Assembly (NCBI GenBank): GCA_051867615.1
Contig: JBJDYU010000021.1
Location: 4,285 to 68,284 of the forward strand
Length of the DNA: 64,000 bases
Origin: RGIG5472 sp051867615
GTDB taxonomy: Bacteria; Bacillota; Clostridia; Oscillospirales; Oscillospiraceae
Reading direction: 5' to 3'
Below, piece by piece: positions 1-8,372 of the stretch. Under the pieces are notes generated by a model that ran no database searches, was not told the DNA's origin, and saw nothing but the letters and a program-made list of their open reading frames with translations. The position numbers and the translations under genes are program-made. How positions within the stretch are numbered: position 1 is the first letter of the stretch; every line of letters begins with the position of its first letter.

Positions 1-230
1 CGGTCATACACGCCCATGTCCCCCGGCAGCTCGATGCGCTCGTACTCCCGGTCCAGCATCAGCGTCAGCTCCTCCAGCAGATCGTCCTTGGCCCGGAAAT
101 AGTGGTAAAAGCCCCCCTTGGAGATGCCGCACTCCTCGATGATCTGATCCACCGTGGTGGCGTCGTAGCCTTTTTCGTCAAACAGCCGCCAGGCCGTGGC
201 GATGATCCTGTCCCGCATGGCTTCGCCCAT
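1..230 (-). CDS. TetR/AcrR-family transcriptional regulator (3' end outside window)
   Basis: Only the first ~76 codons lie in the window. They read as a TetR-type N-terminal DNA-binding domain: helix 1 (RDRIIATAWRLFDEKGYDATT), then a helix-turn-helix with the family signature GISKGGFYHYFRAKDDLLEEL spread over residues ~30-50. The ATG at 230 follows a purine-rich SD (ggggagagagg). TetR proteins are usually ligand-released repressors; the ligand cannot be guessed because the C-terminal domain is missing. A perfect 16-bp palindrome over the -35 box of its own promoter suggests autoregulation. The fold call is firm, the target unknown. Confidence 0.88.
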   Translation of the reverse strand, partial: MGEAMRDRIIATAWRLFDEKGYDATTVDQIIEECGISKGGFYHYFRAKDDLLEELTLMLDREYERIELPGDMGVYD

Positions 231-281
231 GTCCTCTCTCCCCTTCCCCGGACCGCAGTCGCGACCGGCTGTGTTTTCCTT

Positions 282-310
282 ATCATACCCTATCCCGCCG
301 CCGCTTGCAA
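282..310 (-). promoter_or_regulatory. Promoter of the TetR gene
   Basis: Minus strand: TTGCAA (305-310), 17-bp spacer, TATGAT (282-287), about 50 nt upstream of the start codon. Confidence 0.55.
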
Positions 311-315
311 GCGGC
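300..315. promoter_or_regulatory. 16-bp perfect palindrome, candidate TetR operator
   Basis: GCCGCTTGCAAGCGGC is its own reverse complement and covers the -35 hexamer of the TetR promoter, the classic position for an autorepressor site. Binding is inferred, not shown. Confidence 0.45.
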
Positions 316-317
316 AG

Positions 318-347
318 AAAAAAACGGCCCCGGGACATCCCGGGGCC
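318..347 (-). terminator. Intrinsic terminator of obgE
   Basis: On the minus strand a 10-bp GC stem (GGCCCCGGGA / TCCCGGGGCC, 326-347) is followed by a run of seven T, 13 nt after the obgE stop. Confidence 0.85.
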
Positions 348-359
348 GCCGCTCGCGTC

Positions 360-1640
<1,281 letters not shown>

Positions 1641-1701
1641 AGACAGCACCTCCTGCCTTGCTTTTTTCTGAAAGTGTTCCCTGCCCCTTGGCAGGCTATC
1701 C

Positions 1702-1737
1702 GAAAAAAATCCCGAACCAGAGCGGTCCGGGATTTTC
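1702..1737 (-). terminator. Terminator between rpmA and obgE
   Basis: Minus strand AATCCCGGACC...GGTTCGGGATT hairpin followed by seven T, 10 nt after rpmA. It probably lowers obgE output relative to the ribosomal protein genes; no separate obgE promoter was obvious. Confidence 0.75.
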
Positions 1738-1746
1738 AGGTGGTTC

Positions 1747-2028
1747 TTATTCCGCGGCGTAAACAGAAGCCTGCTTACGATCCTTGCCCAGCTTCTCGAA
1801 ACGGAGGACGCCGTCGGCTTTGGCAAACAGCGTATCATCGCTGCCCAGACCGACGTTCACACCGGGATGAATATGGGTACCACGCTGGCGAACCAGAATG
1901 TTGCCGGCCTTGACGAACTGGCCGTCCGCGCGCTTGGCGCCCAGGCGCTTGGACTTGGAATCGCGGCCGTTCTTGGTGGAGCCGCCGCCCTTCTTGTGGG
2001 CGAAGAACTGCAAACCGATCATCATCAT
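1747..2028 (-). CDS. rpmA: 50S ribosomal protein bL27 (precursor form)
   Basis: 93 aa. The body (AHKKGGGSTKNGRDSKSKRLG...) is typical bL27. The N-terminus MMMIGLQFF ahead of AHKK is the Firmicutes-type extension, with the motif cleaved after FF by the Prp protease so that the mature tail reaches the peptidyl-transferase centre. Three consecutive ATG codons (2028, 2025, 2022) make the exact start uncertain; the first is given. The prp gene sits directly upstream in the same operon. Confidence 0.96.
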   Translation of the reverse strand: MMMIGLQFFAHKKGGGSTKNGRDSKSKRLGAKRADGQFVKAGNILVRQRGTHIHPGVNVGLGSDDTLFAKADGVLRFEKLGKDRKQASVYAAE

Positions 2029-2078
2029 AGTTAGAGTACCATCCTTTCTGTAAGATGACTGCTGTGGGAACAGGAGGC

Positions 2079-2408
2079 TCACGCCTCCATCACTTCGATG
2101 TTGTCCGGATACTCCTCGTGCAGTTGGGAAAAATAGACCATCAGGCCCGTCATCAGCGCCTGGCAGGTGCTGTCCGCCGTGGCGGAGAGCCCGCCGGGGA
2201 GGCGGAGCGAGAGCTTCGCTCTCTTTTCGTCCGTATGCACGGAGGCGGAGAGGCCCATCACGTCGTTCAGCGTACATTCCGTGACCCGGACGGCGCTGGT
2301 GACGGCGGCGCAGACGATATCCGCACCCGCTTCGGCATAGCCGCTGTGGCCCGCCGCGTCAAACCCGGTGATGCGGCTTCCCTCCGAAATAAAAGTGATC
2401 GTCGTCAT
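2079..2408 (-). CDS. prp: Ribosomal-processing cysteine protease Prp
   Basis: 109 aa, YsxB/Prp family. The catalytic dyad is visible as His21 in GHSGYAEAGADIV and Cys33 in DIVCAAVT. Prp removes the N-terminal extension of bL27, and its usual position between rplU and rpmA is preserved here. It lies 6 nt after rplU, so it is co-transcribed. Confidence is high because family motif, gene order and substrate motif all agree. Confidence 0.95.
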   Translation of the reverse strand: MTTITFISEGSRITGFDAAGHSGYAEAGADIVCAAVTSAVRVTECTLNDVMGLSASVHTDEKRAKLSLRLPGGLSATADSTCQALMTGLMVYFSQLHEEYPDNIEVMEA

Positions 2409-2414
2409 AAAGAC

Positions 2415-2726
2415 TTAGCCGATGACCTTGCTGATCTCGACCTTGGTATAGGGCTGACGATGGCCCTGGCGCTTACGATAGCCCTTTTTGGCGTTGTACT
2501 TGAAGATGCGGATCTTCTTGCCCTTGCCGTTCTTCACCACGGTGGCTTCCACCTTGGCGCCTTCCACGGCGGGAGCGCCGAACTTGGTGTTCGCGCCGTC
2601 CACGATGGCCAACACCTGATCGAACACGATCTGCTCGCCGGCCTCCGCGTTCAGCTTTTCGATGAACAGCGTGTCGCCCTCGGAAACGGCGTACTGCTTG
2701 CCGCCGGTCACGATAATAGCCTGCAT
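2415..2726 (-). CDS. rplU: 50S ribosomal protein bL21
   Basis: 103 aa with the full bL21 sequence: MQAIIVTGGKQYAV start, central KVEATVV, and the conserved basic C-terminus YNAKKGYRKRQGHRQPYTK. First gene of the rplU-prp-rpmA operon; good SD (ggaaaggag) 6 nt before the ATG. Driven by a perfect sigma-A promoter 87 nt upstream, with a short leader between them. Confidence 0.97.
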   Translation of the reverse strand: MQAIIVTGGKQYAVSEGDTLFIEKLNAEAGEQIVFDQVLAIVDGANTKFGAPAVEGAKVEATVVKNGKGKKIRIFKYNAKKGYRKRQGHRQPYTKVEISKVIG

Positions 2727-2806
2727 ATCTTTCTCCTTTCCTAAATTACGGGCTCGCTGTCGGGGGCGTCCGGTCAGGCCGGAACTTTCTACCCATTCAA
2801 AGCGGC
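2727..2806 (-). promoter_or_regulatory. 5' leader of rplU, candidate L21 leader
   Basis: About 80 nt of untranslated RNA containing a TTCCGG/CCGGAC hairpin. Firmicutes often carry an autoregulatory L21 leader at this place; I see the position and a hairpin but cannot confirm the conserved structure. Confidence 0.3.
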
Positions 2807-2812
2807 TTGATT

Positions 2813-2841
2813 ATTATATCAGTGCTGTCAAGGCTTGTCAA
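2813..2841 (-). promoter_or_regulatory. rplU operon promoter (perfect consensus)
   Basis: Minus strand TTGACA (2836-2841), 17-bp spacer, TATAAT (2813-2818). Both hexamers match sigma-A consensus exactly, as expected for a ribosomal protein operon. Confidence 0.9.
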
Positions 2842-2875
2842 CACTTTTCCGCCCAGATCCGGCGCTTTTTTCCCC

Positions 2876-3334
2876 TCAGTAGGCCAGCTTCCCCACCGTC
2901 CAGCCGGAAATCAGCGCCGCGTACCAGGCGCAGCAGGCTTTGGCCGCCGGGAGGCTGAGATTGCGGTAGTTCCCGCACTCTTTTTCGCTCTCGCCGGGCA
3001 TGGGGCCGTCATAGGCCGCGCCCGCGGCAAAAACGCGCTGCAGCAGCGCCACCGCTTCCCCAAGCGGAAGCGTATCCTCATTGAACAGGAAGTAAAAGCC
3101 CGTCTGGCAGCCCATGGGGCCGAAGTAAACGACGCTGTCCTTCTCCGGGCTGTTGCGCAGGAGCGTGGCGATGATATGCTCCACGCTGTGCAGCTCCTGA
3201 TTGCTCAGCAAATCGCCGGTGTTGGGTTTTTTGAAGCGCAGATCGAAGGTGGTCACGCTGCCGTCCCGCCGGGAGAGGTACAGCCCCGGCAGCAGCTTCG
3301 TATGGTCCACGGTAAAGCTGGCGATCCGCTCCAT
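2876..3334 (-). CDS. luxS: S-ribosylhomocysteine lyase LuxS
   Basis: 152 aa. Zinc ligands His49 and His53 (HSVEH) and Cys120 (EKECGNYRN) are present, as are Glu52 and the catalytic Cys in MGCQTGFYF (Cys76). LuxS splits S-ribosylhomocysteine to homocysteine and DPD, the AI-2 precursor. ATG 3334 is preferred over GTG 3337 because AAGGAGG lies 7 nt before it. The mtnN stop and luxS start share one base (TGATG), so translation is coupled. With mtnN it completes the two-step recycling of S-adenosylhomocysteine. Confidence 0.96.
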   Translation of the reverse strand: MERIASFTVDHTKLLPGLYLSRRDGSVTTFDLRFKKPNTGDLLSNQELHSVEHIIATLLRNSPEKDSVVYFGPMGCQTGFYFLFNEDTLPLGEAVALLQRVFAAGAAYDGPMPGESEKECGNYRNLSLPAAKACCAWYAALISGWTVGKLAY

Positions 3335-4023
3335 CACAGCGCCTCCTTCAGCTTCCGCACAAAGGGCAGGAACACGGCGCTGAGCTTATCGCAGGCCTCG
3401 GGAAGATTGAACTGGTACTCCTCGCCGTTATCGCCGTGGAAGATCTTGTCGCTGACGGCCTTCAGCGAGATAAAGGGCAGCTCCGAGCGGCAGCAGACCT
3501 GGGCGATGGCGCAGCCCTCCATCTCGCAGAGGAGGGGATGGAAGGTGTCCCGGATCCAGCGGGCCCGGTCGCAGTCCGTGGCGAACCAGTCGCCGGAGGC
3601 CACGGCCCCCTCGGAAAACTCGCAGCCCAGCTCCCGCAGAATGCGGCGGCTGACCTCGCCGTGGGCCGTGGGGAAATCCACCCGCTCCACCGTGGAGACG
3701 AAGCCCACGGGATCTCCGATGCCGCTGGTGTCCATGTCGTGCTGGTTAAACTTCGTCACCAGCACCAGATCGCCCGGCTCCAGCTCCGGCGTCAGGCTGC
3801 CCGCCACCCCCGCGTTCAGCACGCAGTCCGGCGCGTAGCGGTCGATGAGAAGCTGCGTCGCCATGGCGATGTTCACCTTGCCGATGCCCCCGGCGCAGGC
3901 GATGATGTCCTCCTCCAGCTCATAAAAATGCACGCCCGCCACGGTCTCCAGCTCCCGGCCATGGGTGCGCTCCAGCATACCCGCCAGCTCGATGGGCATG
4001 GCGTATACAAGTCCCAGTCTCAT
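3334..4023 (-). CDS. mtnN: 5'-methylthioadenosine/S-adenosylhomocysteine nucleosidase
   Basis: 229 aa, PNP/UDP phosphorylase fold. Catalytic residues correspond to Glu12 (MPIE), Glu169 (CEMEG) and Asp192 (VSDK). The enzyme cleaves adenine from SAH and MTA, giving the substrate of LuxS encoded next. SD gggagg lies 7 nt before the ATG. It is transcribed from a promoter whose -35 is covered by a perfect inverted repeat, divergently from tmcAL. Confidence 0.95.
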   Translation of the reverse strand: MRLGLVYAMPIELAGMLERTHGRELETVAGVHFYELEEDIIACAGGIGKVNIAMATQLLIDRYAPDCVLNAGVAGSLTPELEPGDLVLVTKFNQHDMDTSGIGDPVGFVSTVERVDFPTAHGEVSRRILRELGCEFSEGAVASGDWFATDCDRARWIRDTFHPLLCEMEGCAIAQVCCRSELPFISLKAVSDKIFHGDNGEEYQFNLPEACDKLSAVFLPFVRKLKEAL

Positions 4024-4058
4024 GGTATTCCTCCCTGAAAAAGTTCATTCTGCCAAAC

Positions 4059-4087
4059 AGTATAGCGGACTTGCGCCGCCGGCGCAA
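4059..4087 (-). promoter_or_regulatory. mtnN-luxS promoter
   Basis: Minus strand TTGCGC (4082-4087), 17 bp, TATACT (4059-4064), 36 nt from the mtnN start. Confidence 0.65.
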
Positions 4088-4088
4088 G
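4070..4088. promoter_or_regulatory. Perfect inverted repeat over the mtnN -35 box
   Basis: CTTGCGCC-GCC-GGCGCAAG: 8-bp arms, 3-bp centre. It covers the -35 and part of the spacer. No T-run follows on the correct side for a terminator, so an operator reading is preferred. Confidence 0.4.
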
Positions 4089-4114
4089 AAAAAAGCGCGC
4101 GCTTTCCTCCGCTC

Positions 4115-4143
4115 TTGCGGAAAAAAGCCGCCTGCGCTATACT
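4115..4143 (+). promoter_or_regulatory. tmcAL promoter
   Basis: TTGCGG (4115-4120), 17 bp, TATACT (4138-4143), 38 nt before the ATG. It is back-to-back with the mtnN promoter. Confidence 0.65.
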
Positions 4144-4180
4144 ATTAAAAAATAGATTTCCCCGAAAGGAGGCGTCCGCC

Positions 4181-5362
4181 ATGCAGGCCGCCGGCATCGT
4201 CTGCGAGTATAATCCCTTCCACAAGGGCCACGCCCTGCATATCGCGGAGACGAAGCGGGCGCTGGGAAAACCCATCGTCTGCGTCATGAGCGGGAACTTC
4301 GTCCAGCGGGGGGACTTCGCTATGCTCCGCAAGCACGCCCGGGCCAAAGCCGCCGTGCTCGGCGGCGCGGACCTGGTGCTGGAGCTGCCCGCGGCCCAGG
4401 CCCTGCTCTCGGCGGAGGGCTTTGCCCGGGCCGCCTGCGGGGCCCTAGCTGCCACAGGCGTGGTGGACACGGTGAGCTACGGCAGCGAATGCGGCGACGC
4501 CGCGCCCCTGCGTGAGGCCGCGGAGGCCCTGGACGCGTCGGAGTTTCCCACCCTGCTGCGCGGAGAGCTGGCGCAGGGACTCTCCTTCGCCGCCGCCCGG
4601 GAGGCCGCCCTCGCCCGGCTCATCGGGCCGGAAAAGGCCAGTATCTTGGAAAAACCAAACAATATCTTAGCTATTGAATACGAAAAAGCCTGCCGCGCTC
4701 TGGGCCTTGCCACCTTCACCATTCCCCGGGTAGGGGCGGCCCACGACGGCGAAGCCGCGGACGGCGTCGCCTCCGCCTCCTTCATCCGCGCGGCGCTGCT
4801 GGCGGGACAAGACGCGGAGGGTTATCTCACGGCAGGCAGCGCCGCCGCCTTCGCGGAGGAGCGCGCCGCCGGACGCGCCCCGGTCACCGTTGAAACGGCG
4901 GAGCGGGCCATACTGGCCCGGCTGCGTTCCATGGAACCGGAGGATTTCGCCCCCTACGACGAGGGCGGCGAGGGGCTGTACCGCCGCTTTGCCGCCGCAG
5001 CGGCGGAGGCCGCGTCCGTCGAAACGCTGCTGGAGCGGGTGAAGACCAAACGCTACGCCATGGCCCGGCTGCGGCGGATGCTGCTGCGCTCCTACTTGGG
5101 GCTGTCAGAGCGGGAAACGGCGGTGTCCTATCTCCGGGTCCTCGCCTGCAGCGAAACGGGCCGGGGGCTGCTGCGGGAGATGAAGGACCGCGCCGCGCTG
5201 CCCGTCGTCACCAAGCCCGCGGAGGGGCGCAAACTGCCCGAGACCGCCCGGCGGGCCTTTGAGACGGAGTGCCGCTGCGCGGACCTCTACGCGCTGGCCT
5301 ATCCCGACCTGTCCCGGAGCGCCGGAGGCGGCGACTGGACCGCCGGCCCTGTTATCTTATGA
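4181..5362 (+). CDS. tmcAL: tRNA(Met) cytidine acetate ligase
   Basis: 393 aa, YlbM/TmcAL family. The N-terminal nucleotide-binding signature CEYNPFHKGH (residues 8-17, HxGH-type) and VMSGNFVQRGDFA are plain. TmcAL activates acetate with ATP and acetylates C34 of elongator tRNA-Met, which sharpens AUG reading. ATG 4181 has the strong SD aaaggagg 8 nt upstream. It stands alone after its own promoter and is followed 32 nt later by a lipoprotein gene. Confidence 0.93.
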   Translation: MQAAGIVCEYNPFHKGHALHIAETKRALGKPIVCVMSGNFVQRGDFAMLRKHARAKAAVLGGADLVLELPAAQALLSAEGFARAACGALAATGVVDTVSYGSECGDAAPLREAAEALDASEFPTLLRGELAQGLSFAAAREAALARLIGPEKASILEKPNNILAIEYEKACRALGLATFTIPRVGAAHDGEAADGVASASFIRAALLAGQDAEGYLTAGSAAAFAEERAAGRAPVTVETAERAILARLRSMEPEDFAPYDEGGEGLYRRFAAAAAEAASVETLLERVKTKRYAMARLRRMLLRSYLGLSERETAVSYLRVLACSETGRGLLREMKDRAALPVVTKPAEGRKLPETARRAFETECRCADLYALAYPDLSRSAGGGDWTAGPVIL

Positions 5363-5394
5363 CTACCATGAACTGTACCAAAGGAGTGACCGTG

Positions 5395-6249
5395 ATGAAA
5401 CGACTTTTTTCCCTGCTGCTGTCCGCGGCGCTGCTTCTCTCCCTCGCCGCCTGCGGCGGGACGGAGGAAAGCGCGGAGCCGCCCGCCGATGATTCCGATC
5501 TGACGGAGGAACCGGCGGCGCCGTTTGACTATGAGCTGGTTCCCGGAGAGGGATATACCAACGAGACCCGGACCGAGGACGGCGTGCTGGTCTGCACCTG
5601 CCGCTACTCCGTCCCGAAGCTGGAGGCCGTGGGCGAGCTGGATGCGCGCCAGCAGGCCTCGGCGGACGCCTTCAACGCCGCCATGGAGGATATCCTGCAT
5701 GGCAGCCTGCAGCTGTATGACAGCATCCGCGAGGCGGCTCTCGCGGACTACGACTACCGCACGGAAACTGGCCTTTCCTGGGAGGGGTACTATACCGACG
5801 AGCTGAGCTATACCGAGGTACATACCCCCCGCATGGTGTCGCTGAATTTTGAGGGCTACACCAACTCCGGCGGCGCGTATCCCGCCGCGGGAAACGTGTG
5901 CTATCTCTTTGACCTCGCGGCGGGCGAGCTGGTGACGGTGGAGGCGCTGACGGAGGACGGCGGCGCGGCCTTCCGCAATGCTCTCGCGGAGGAGCTTCTG
6001 CGGCAGATCGCGGAGCAGGGTCTGGCGGCGGAGTACTACGACGACTATGAAGCCACCGTCCGCTCTCAGGAGGAGGTGCAGTACTTCTTCCAGGAGGACT
6101 GTGTCACCGTCTATTTCCCGGACTATACCCTGGCTCCTCACGCGGCGGGCTATCCCACCTTCACCGTCCCGGCGGGCGTATACGCAAACACGCTGAGCGA
6201 GCGGGGGCAGCAGCTTTTTGGCTTTGACGGCGCGGATGCGGCGGCATAG
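5395..6249 (+). CDS. Lipoprotein with RsiV/DUF3298-type extracellular domain
   Basis: 284 aa. A lipoprotein signal peptide ends in the lipobox LAAC (Cys20), followed by an acidic linker (20-45). The remainder resembles the DUF4163-DUF3298 pair: LNFEGYTNSGGAYPAAGN in the middle, a 'FDLAAGELVTVEAL' strand, and a closing FFQEDCVTVYFPDYTLAPHAAGYPTFTVP. DUF3298 also forms the sensor of RsiV anti-sigma factors, one of which is encoded at 60181-61074. The protein should be anchored on the outer face of the membrane. Function is unknown; binding of a ligand or enzyme such as lysozyme is only a family analogy. Confidence 0.75.
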   Translation: MKRLFSLLLSAALLLSLAACGGTEESAEPPADDSDLTEEPAAPFDYELVPGEGYTNETRTEDGVLVCTCRYSVPKLEAVGELDARQQASADAFNAAMEDILHGSLQLYDSIREAALADYDYRTETGLSWEGYYTDELSYTEVHTPRMVSLNFEGYTNSGGAYPAAGNVCYLFDLAAGELVTVEALTEDGGAAFRNALAEELLRQIAEQGLAAEYYDDYEATVRSQEEVQYFFQEDCVTVYFPDYTLAPHAAGYPTFTVPAGVYANTLSERGQQLFGFDGADAAA

Positions 6250-6270
6250 CCAAATATAAGGAAAATACGC

Positions 6271-6298
6271 GAAAGCCGCCCGGCGGGCGGCTTTCTTA
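6271..6298 (+). terminator. Intrinsic terminator, possibly bidirectional
   Basis: AAAGCCGCC-CGGC-GGGCGGCTTT stem 22 nt after the lipoprotein stop, between convergent genes. The T-run is short on both strands. Confidence 0.55.
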
Positions 6299-6336
6299 TG
6301 TAAACTTATAGTTATGTCAACCTTTGTGGGCAGCCG

Positions 6337-7137
6337 TCATACCAGCCCAAGGGCCTCCTGAGAGCTGTACATACCGGGAGCCTTGTCACGCAGAAAGAGG
6401 ACGCAGTCCAGCGCGCCCTTGGCAAAGGTGCCGAAATCGTAGGAGTGGTGGGTCAGCTCGATGCGCTCGCCGTCCATGCCGAAGATGACGCTGTGGGAGG
6501 AGGAAATATTGCCGCTGCGGATGGAGTGATAGGTGATCTCGTGCTCGCCGCGCTGGCCCTTGCCCTCGCGGCCAAAGACCGCCTTTTCGTTCCAGTCCAC
6601 GCCCAGTTCCTCCGCGATGATGCGGCCCATGACCTTGGAGGTGCCGCTGGGCGCGTCCAGCTTCTTGCGGTCGTGCATCTCCACGATATCCACGTCGGAC
6701 TCCTGCCCCACCACCGCCGTGATGGTGCGCAGCAGCTCATAGATCAGGTTCACGGCCTTGGAGGTGTTGTGGGACTCCGCGATGGCGATCTGCTTCCCTG
6801 CCTCCGCGATGATCCGCTCCTGCTCCTCAGAAAAGCCGGTGGTGCCCAGCAGCAGGGGCTTACGGTGCTTCACGCAGGCGGCCACCACCTGCATGGAGGC
6901 CTCCACCGTAGAGAAATCCACCACGCCGTCACATTCCGCGATGATCTCCTCGATGTCGCCGTAGATGCGCGCGCCCACCTGCTCGCCGTGGGTGGCGGCG
7001 CTGATGTCCTTCCCGATATAGTCCCGCACGGGATTTCCCACCGCGCCCACGATGGTGAAATCCGCCGGGCGCTTCAGCGCCTCCCGCACCACCAGCTTGC
7101 CCATCTTGCCGCCGGGAGCCGTAATGACGATCTTCAT
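6337..7137 (-). CDS. dapB: 4-hydroxy-tetrahydrodipicolinate reductase
   Basis: 266 aa. N-terminal Rossmann start MKIVITAPGGKMGKLV; active-site segment EMHDRKKLDAPSGTS keeps the His and Lys of the consensus HHxxKxDAPSGT; C-terminal dimer segment HSYDFGTFAKGALD. The enzyme reduces the DapA product with NAD(P)H in the lysine/diaminopimelate pathway. The mid-region AESHNTSKAVNLIYELL departs from the usual FSxGVN, so this is a divergent DapB. SD aggagggg. It is monocistronic here; a lysine-riboswitch transporter lies 1 kb away. Confidence 0.92.
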   Translation of the reverse strand: MKIVITAPGGKMGKLVVREALKRPADFTIVGAVGNPVRDYIGKDISAATHGEQVGARIYGDIEEIIAECDGVVDFSTVEASMQVVAACVKHRKPLLLGTTGFSEEQERIIAEAGKQIAIAESHNTSKAVNLIYELLRTITAVVGQESDVDIVEMHDRKKLDAPSGTSKVMGRIIAEELGVDWNEKAVFGREGKGQRGEHEITYHSIRSGNISSSHSVIFGMDGERIELTHHSYDFGTFAKGALDCVLFLRDKAPGMYSSQEALGLV

Positions 7138-7249
7138 GGAATACCCCTCCTGTATGATTGTCCCGCCCTGCGGCGGAAGTATTGATAAAAAACTCACTAT
7201 TGTAATTGTAGCACAGCCCTCCGAAATTACAAGTGCGGAGGAGGGCGCA

Positions 7250-7870
7250 TTATGCCTGACCGCCCGGCAGCTTTCTAAGATACGCCACCCAGTCCGCCAG
7301 CGCGTCGTAGTCAGGGGTAGAGATGGCCTTTTCATACAGCGCATAGCCGGCAGGGTCGTTTTCCCGCATCCGCCGCAGGGCCTTTTTCGGCCCGAAGTAC
7401 CGCTGCGCCGTGAGATCACAGTAGATCTCCAGACTGTCCGTCAGCAGCCAGTGCCAGCGGAAAAAGCCCTCCGCGTCTCCCCGTCCGGCGCGCAGCAGCA
7501 TTTTTTCGCACCACGCCGCATTGCCCCGGTTCTCCTCCGCCGTTTTGGGCGGTATAGCGTCCAGGTATGACAGAACCGCCGCCCGCAGCCGTGCGGCGGT
7601 GCCGTCCGTATCGAGAAGGATTTGGCTGTCATGCAGCTGCACGAACTCCTCGCAGTTGAAGGGGCCGTCGAAAAACGCCGCAGGATACACGAACACGTCC
7701 AGCTGCGTGCCGCCGACAAGGTTGGTGTCATGCGTCTGCTCTCCGCCGTCGGTCAGAACCAGCGCGTCAAAATCGCTGTGGGCGTTTTGGGACCCGTCGG
7801 CAAAGGAGCCGTACACGATGATCCCCACCGGGCGGTAGGTCTGTTTGATATACGCCAGTATTTCTTCCAT
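7250..7870 (-). CDS. Nucleotidyltransferase-fold protein (aminoglycoside nucleotidyltransferase-like)
   Basis: 206 aa. The polymerase-beta type signature GSFADGS (21-27) followed by HSDFD (Asp33, Asp35) and a third acidic residue in TQLDVFV (Asp58) gives a complete metal-binding triad. A helical C-terminal half (residues 100-200, FFRWHWLLTDSLEIYCDL) is typical of nucleotide transfer to small molecules (ANT/KNTase-like) rather than to RNA. Substrate unknown. The start at ATG 7870 has SD aggag 9 nt upstream; the longer in-frame reading runs into the riboswitch region and is rejected. Confidence 0.75.
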   Translation of the reverse strand: MEEILAYIKQTYRPVGIIVYGSFADGSQNAHSDFDALVLTDGGEQTHDTNLVGGTQLDVFVYPAAFFDGPFNCEEFVQLHDSQILLDTDGTAARLRAAVLSYLDAIPPKTAEENRGNAAWCEKMLLRAGRGDAEGFFRWHWLLTDSLEIYCDLTAQRYFGPKKALRRMRENDPAGYALYEKAISTPDYDALADWVAYLRKLPGGQA

Positions 7871-8022
7871 AAGCTCACACTCCTGATACGCTGCCGCTCT
7901 TTTCTCTGCGGCGGGGCCTTTCCCCCGCTTTTCCACCGTCACTATACCACAGCCGGGGCCTGTTTTGGAATGGTCTTTTTTGCGGTTCTGTACAAAATTC
8001 GCCCTTTTCCCAAAAATGGGCG

Positions 8023-8051
8023 TTGACAAAGGGAAAGGCCGGTGGTAGGAT
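8023..8051 (+). promoter_or_regulatory. Promoter of the lysine riboswitch operon
   Basis: TTGACA (8023-8028), 17 bp, TAGGAT (8046-8051), about 20 nt before the aptamer. Confidence 0.75.
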
Positions 8052-8070
8052 ACAGCCAAAATTGAATCGC

Positions 8071-8236
8071 TCTTAGATAGAGGCGCGGTATCCATCAGTA
8101 CCCTCCGGCAAGGCCAGGCAGCCGCCGGACGGGAAAGGGGCCACCGCCGAAGCACCGAAAGCAGCCTGAGCTTTCGGCAGCTGGGCCGGCAGAGAACATT
8201 TGCCGGACTGTCACAAGCTTTTGTGAAGCGCTATCA
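8071..8236 (+). ncRNA. Lysine riboswitch (L box)
   Basis: The conserved elements of the lysine aptamer appear in order: AGAGGCGCGG, CATCAGTA, GGGAAAGG, CGCCGAAG, GCTGGG, then TGCCGGACTGTCACA, closed by GATAG/CTATC. It sits between a promoter and an intrinsic terminator 136 nt ahead of an ABC transporter operon. High lysine should favour termination. Confidence 0.93.
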
Positions 8237-8245
8237 ATGGCCGTT

Positions 8246-8275
8246 CGGAATGCCTCCGTTGGAGGCACCCTTCCG
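8246..8275 (+). promoter_or_regulatory. Hairpin in the riboswitch expression platform
   Basis: CGGAA-TGCCTCC-GTT-GGAGGCA-CCC-TTCCG, a strong stem between aptamer and terminator. It may time the polymerase or belong to the antiterminator switch. Confidence 0.45.
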
Positions 8276-8283
8276 CATTTCCA

Positions 8284-8313
8284 TGGACCGCTTGACAAGG
8301 CGGTCCAATTTTT
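8284..8313 (+). terminator. Regulated terminator of the lysine riboswitch
   Basis: TGGACCGC/GCGGTCCA stem (8284-8307) followed by ATTTTTAT, upstream of the first transporter gene: a transcription attenuator. Confidence 0.85.
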
Positions 8314-8372
8314 ATCCCACCGGCAGGGGAAGAAGAATGCCGGAAATATGATTTTGGAAAGGTGAAACAACA

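Noticed and set aside
4070..4088. CTTGCGCC-GCC-GGCGCAAG as an intrinsic terminator
   Set aside because: The A/T run lies on the wrong side for either transcript; its overlap with a -35 box favours an operator.
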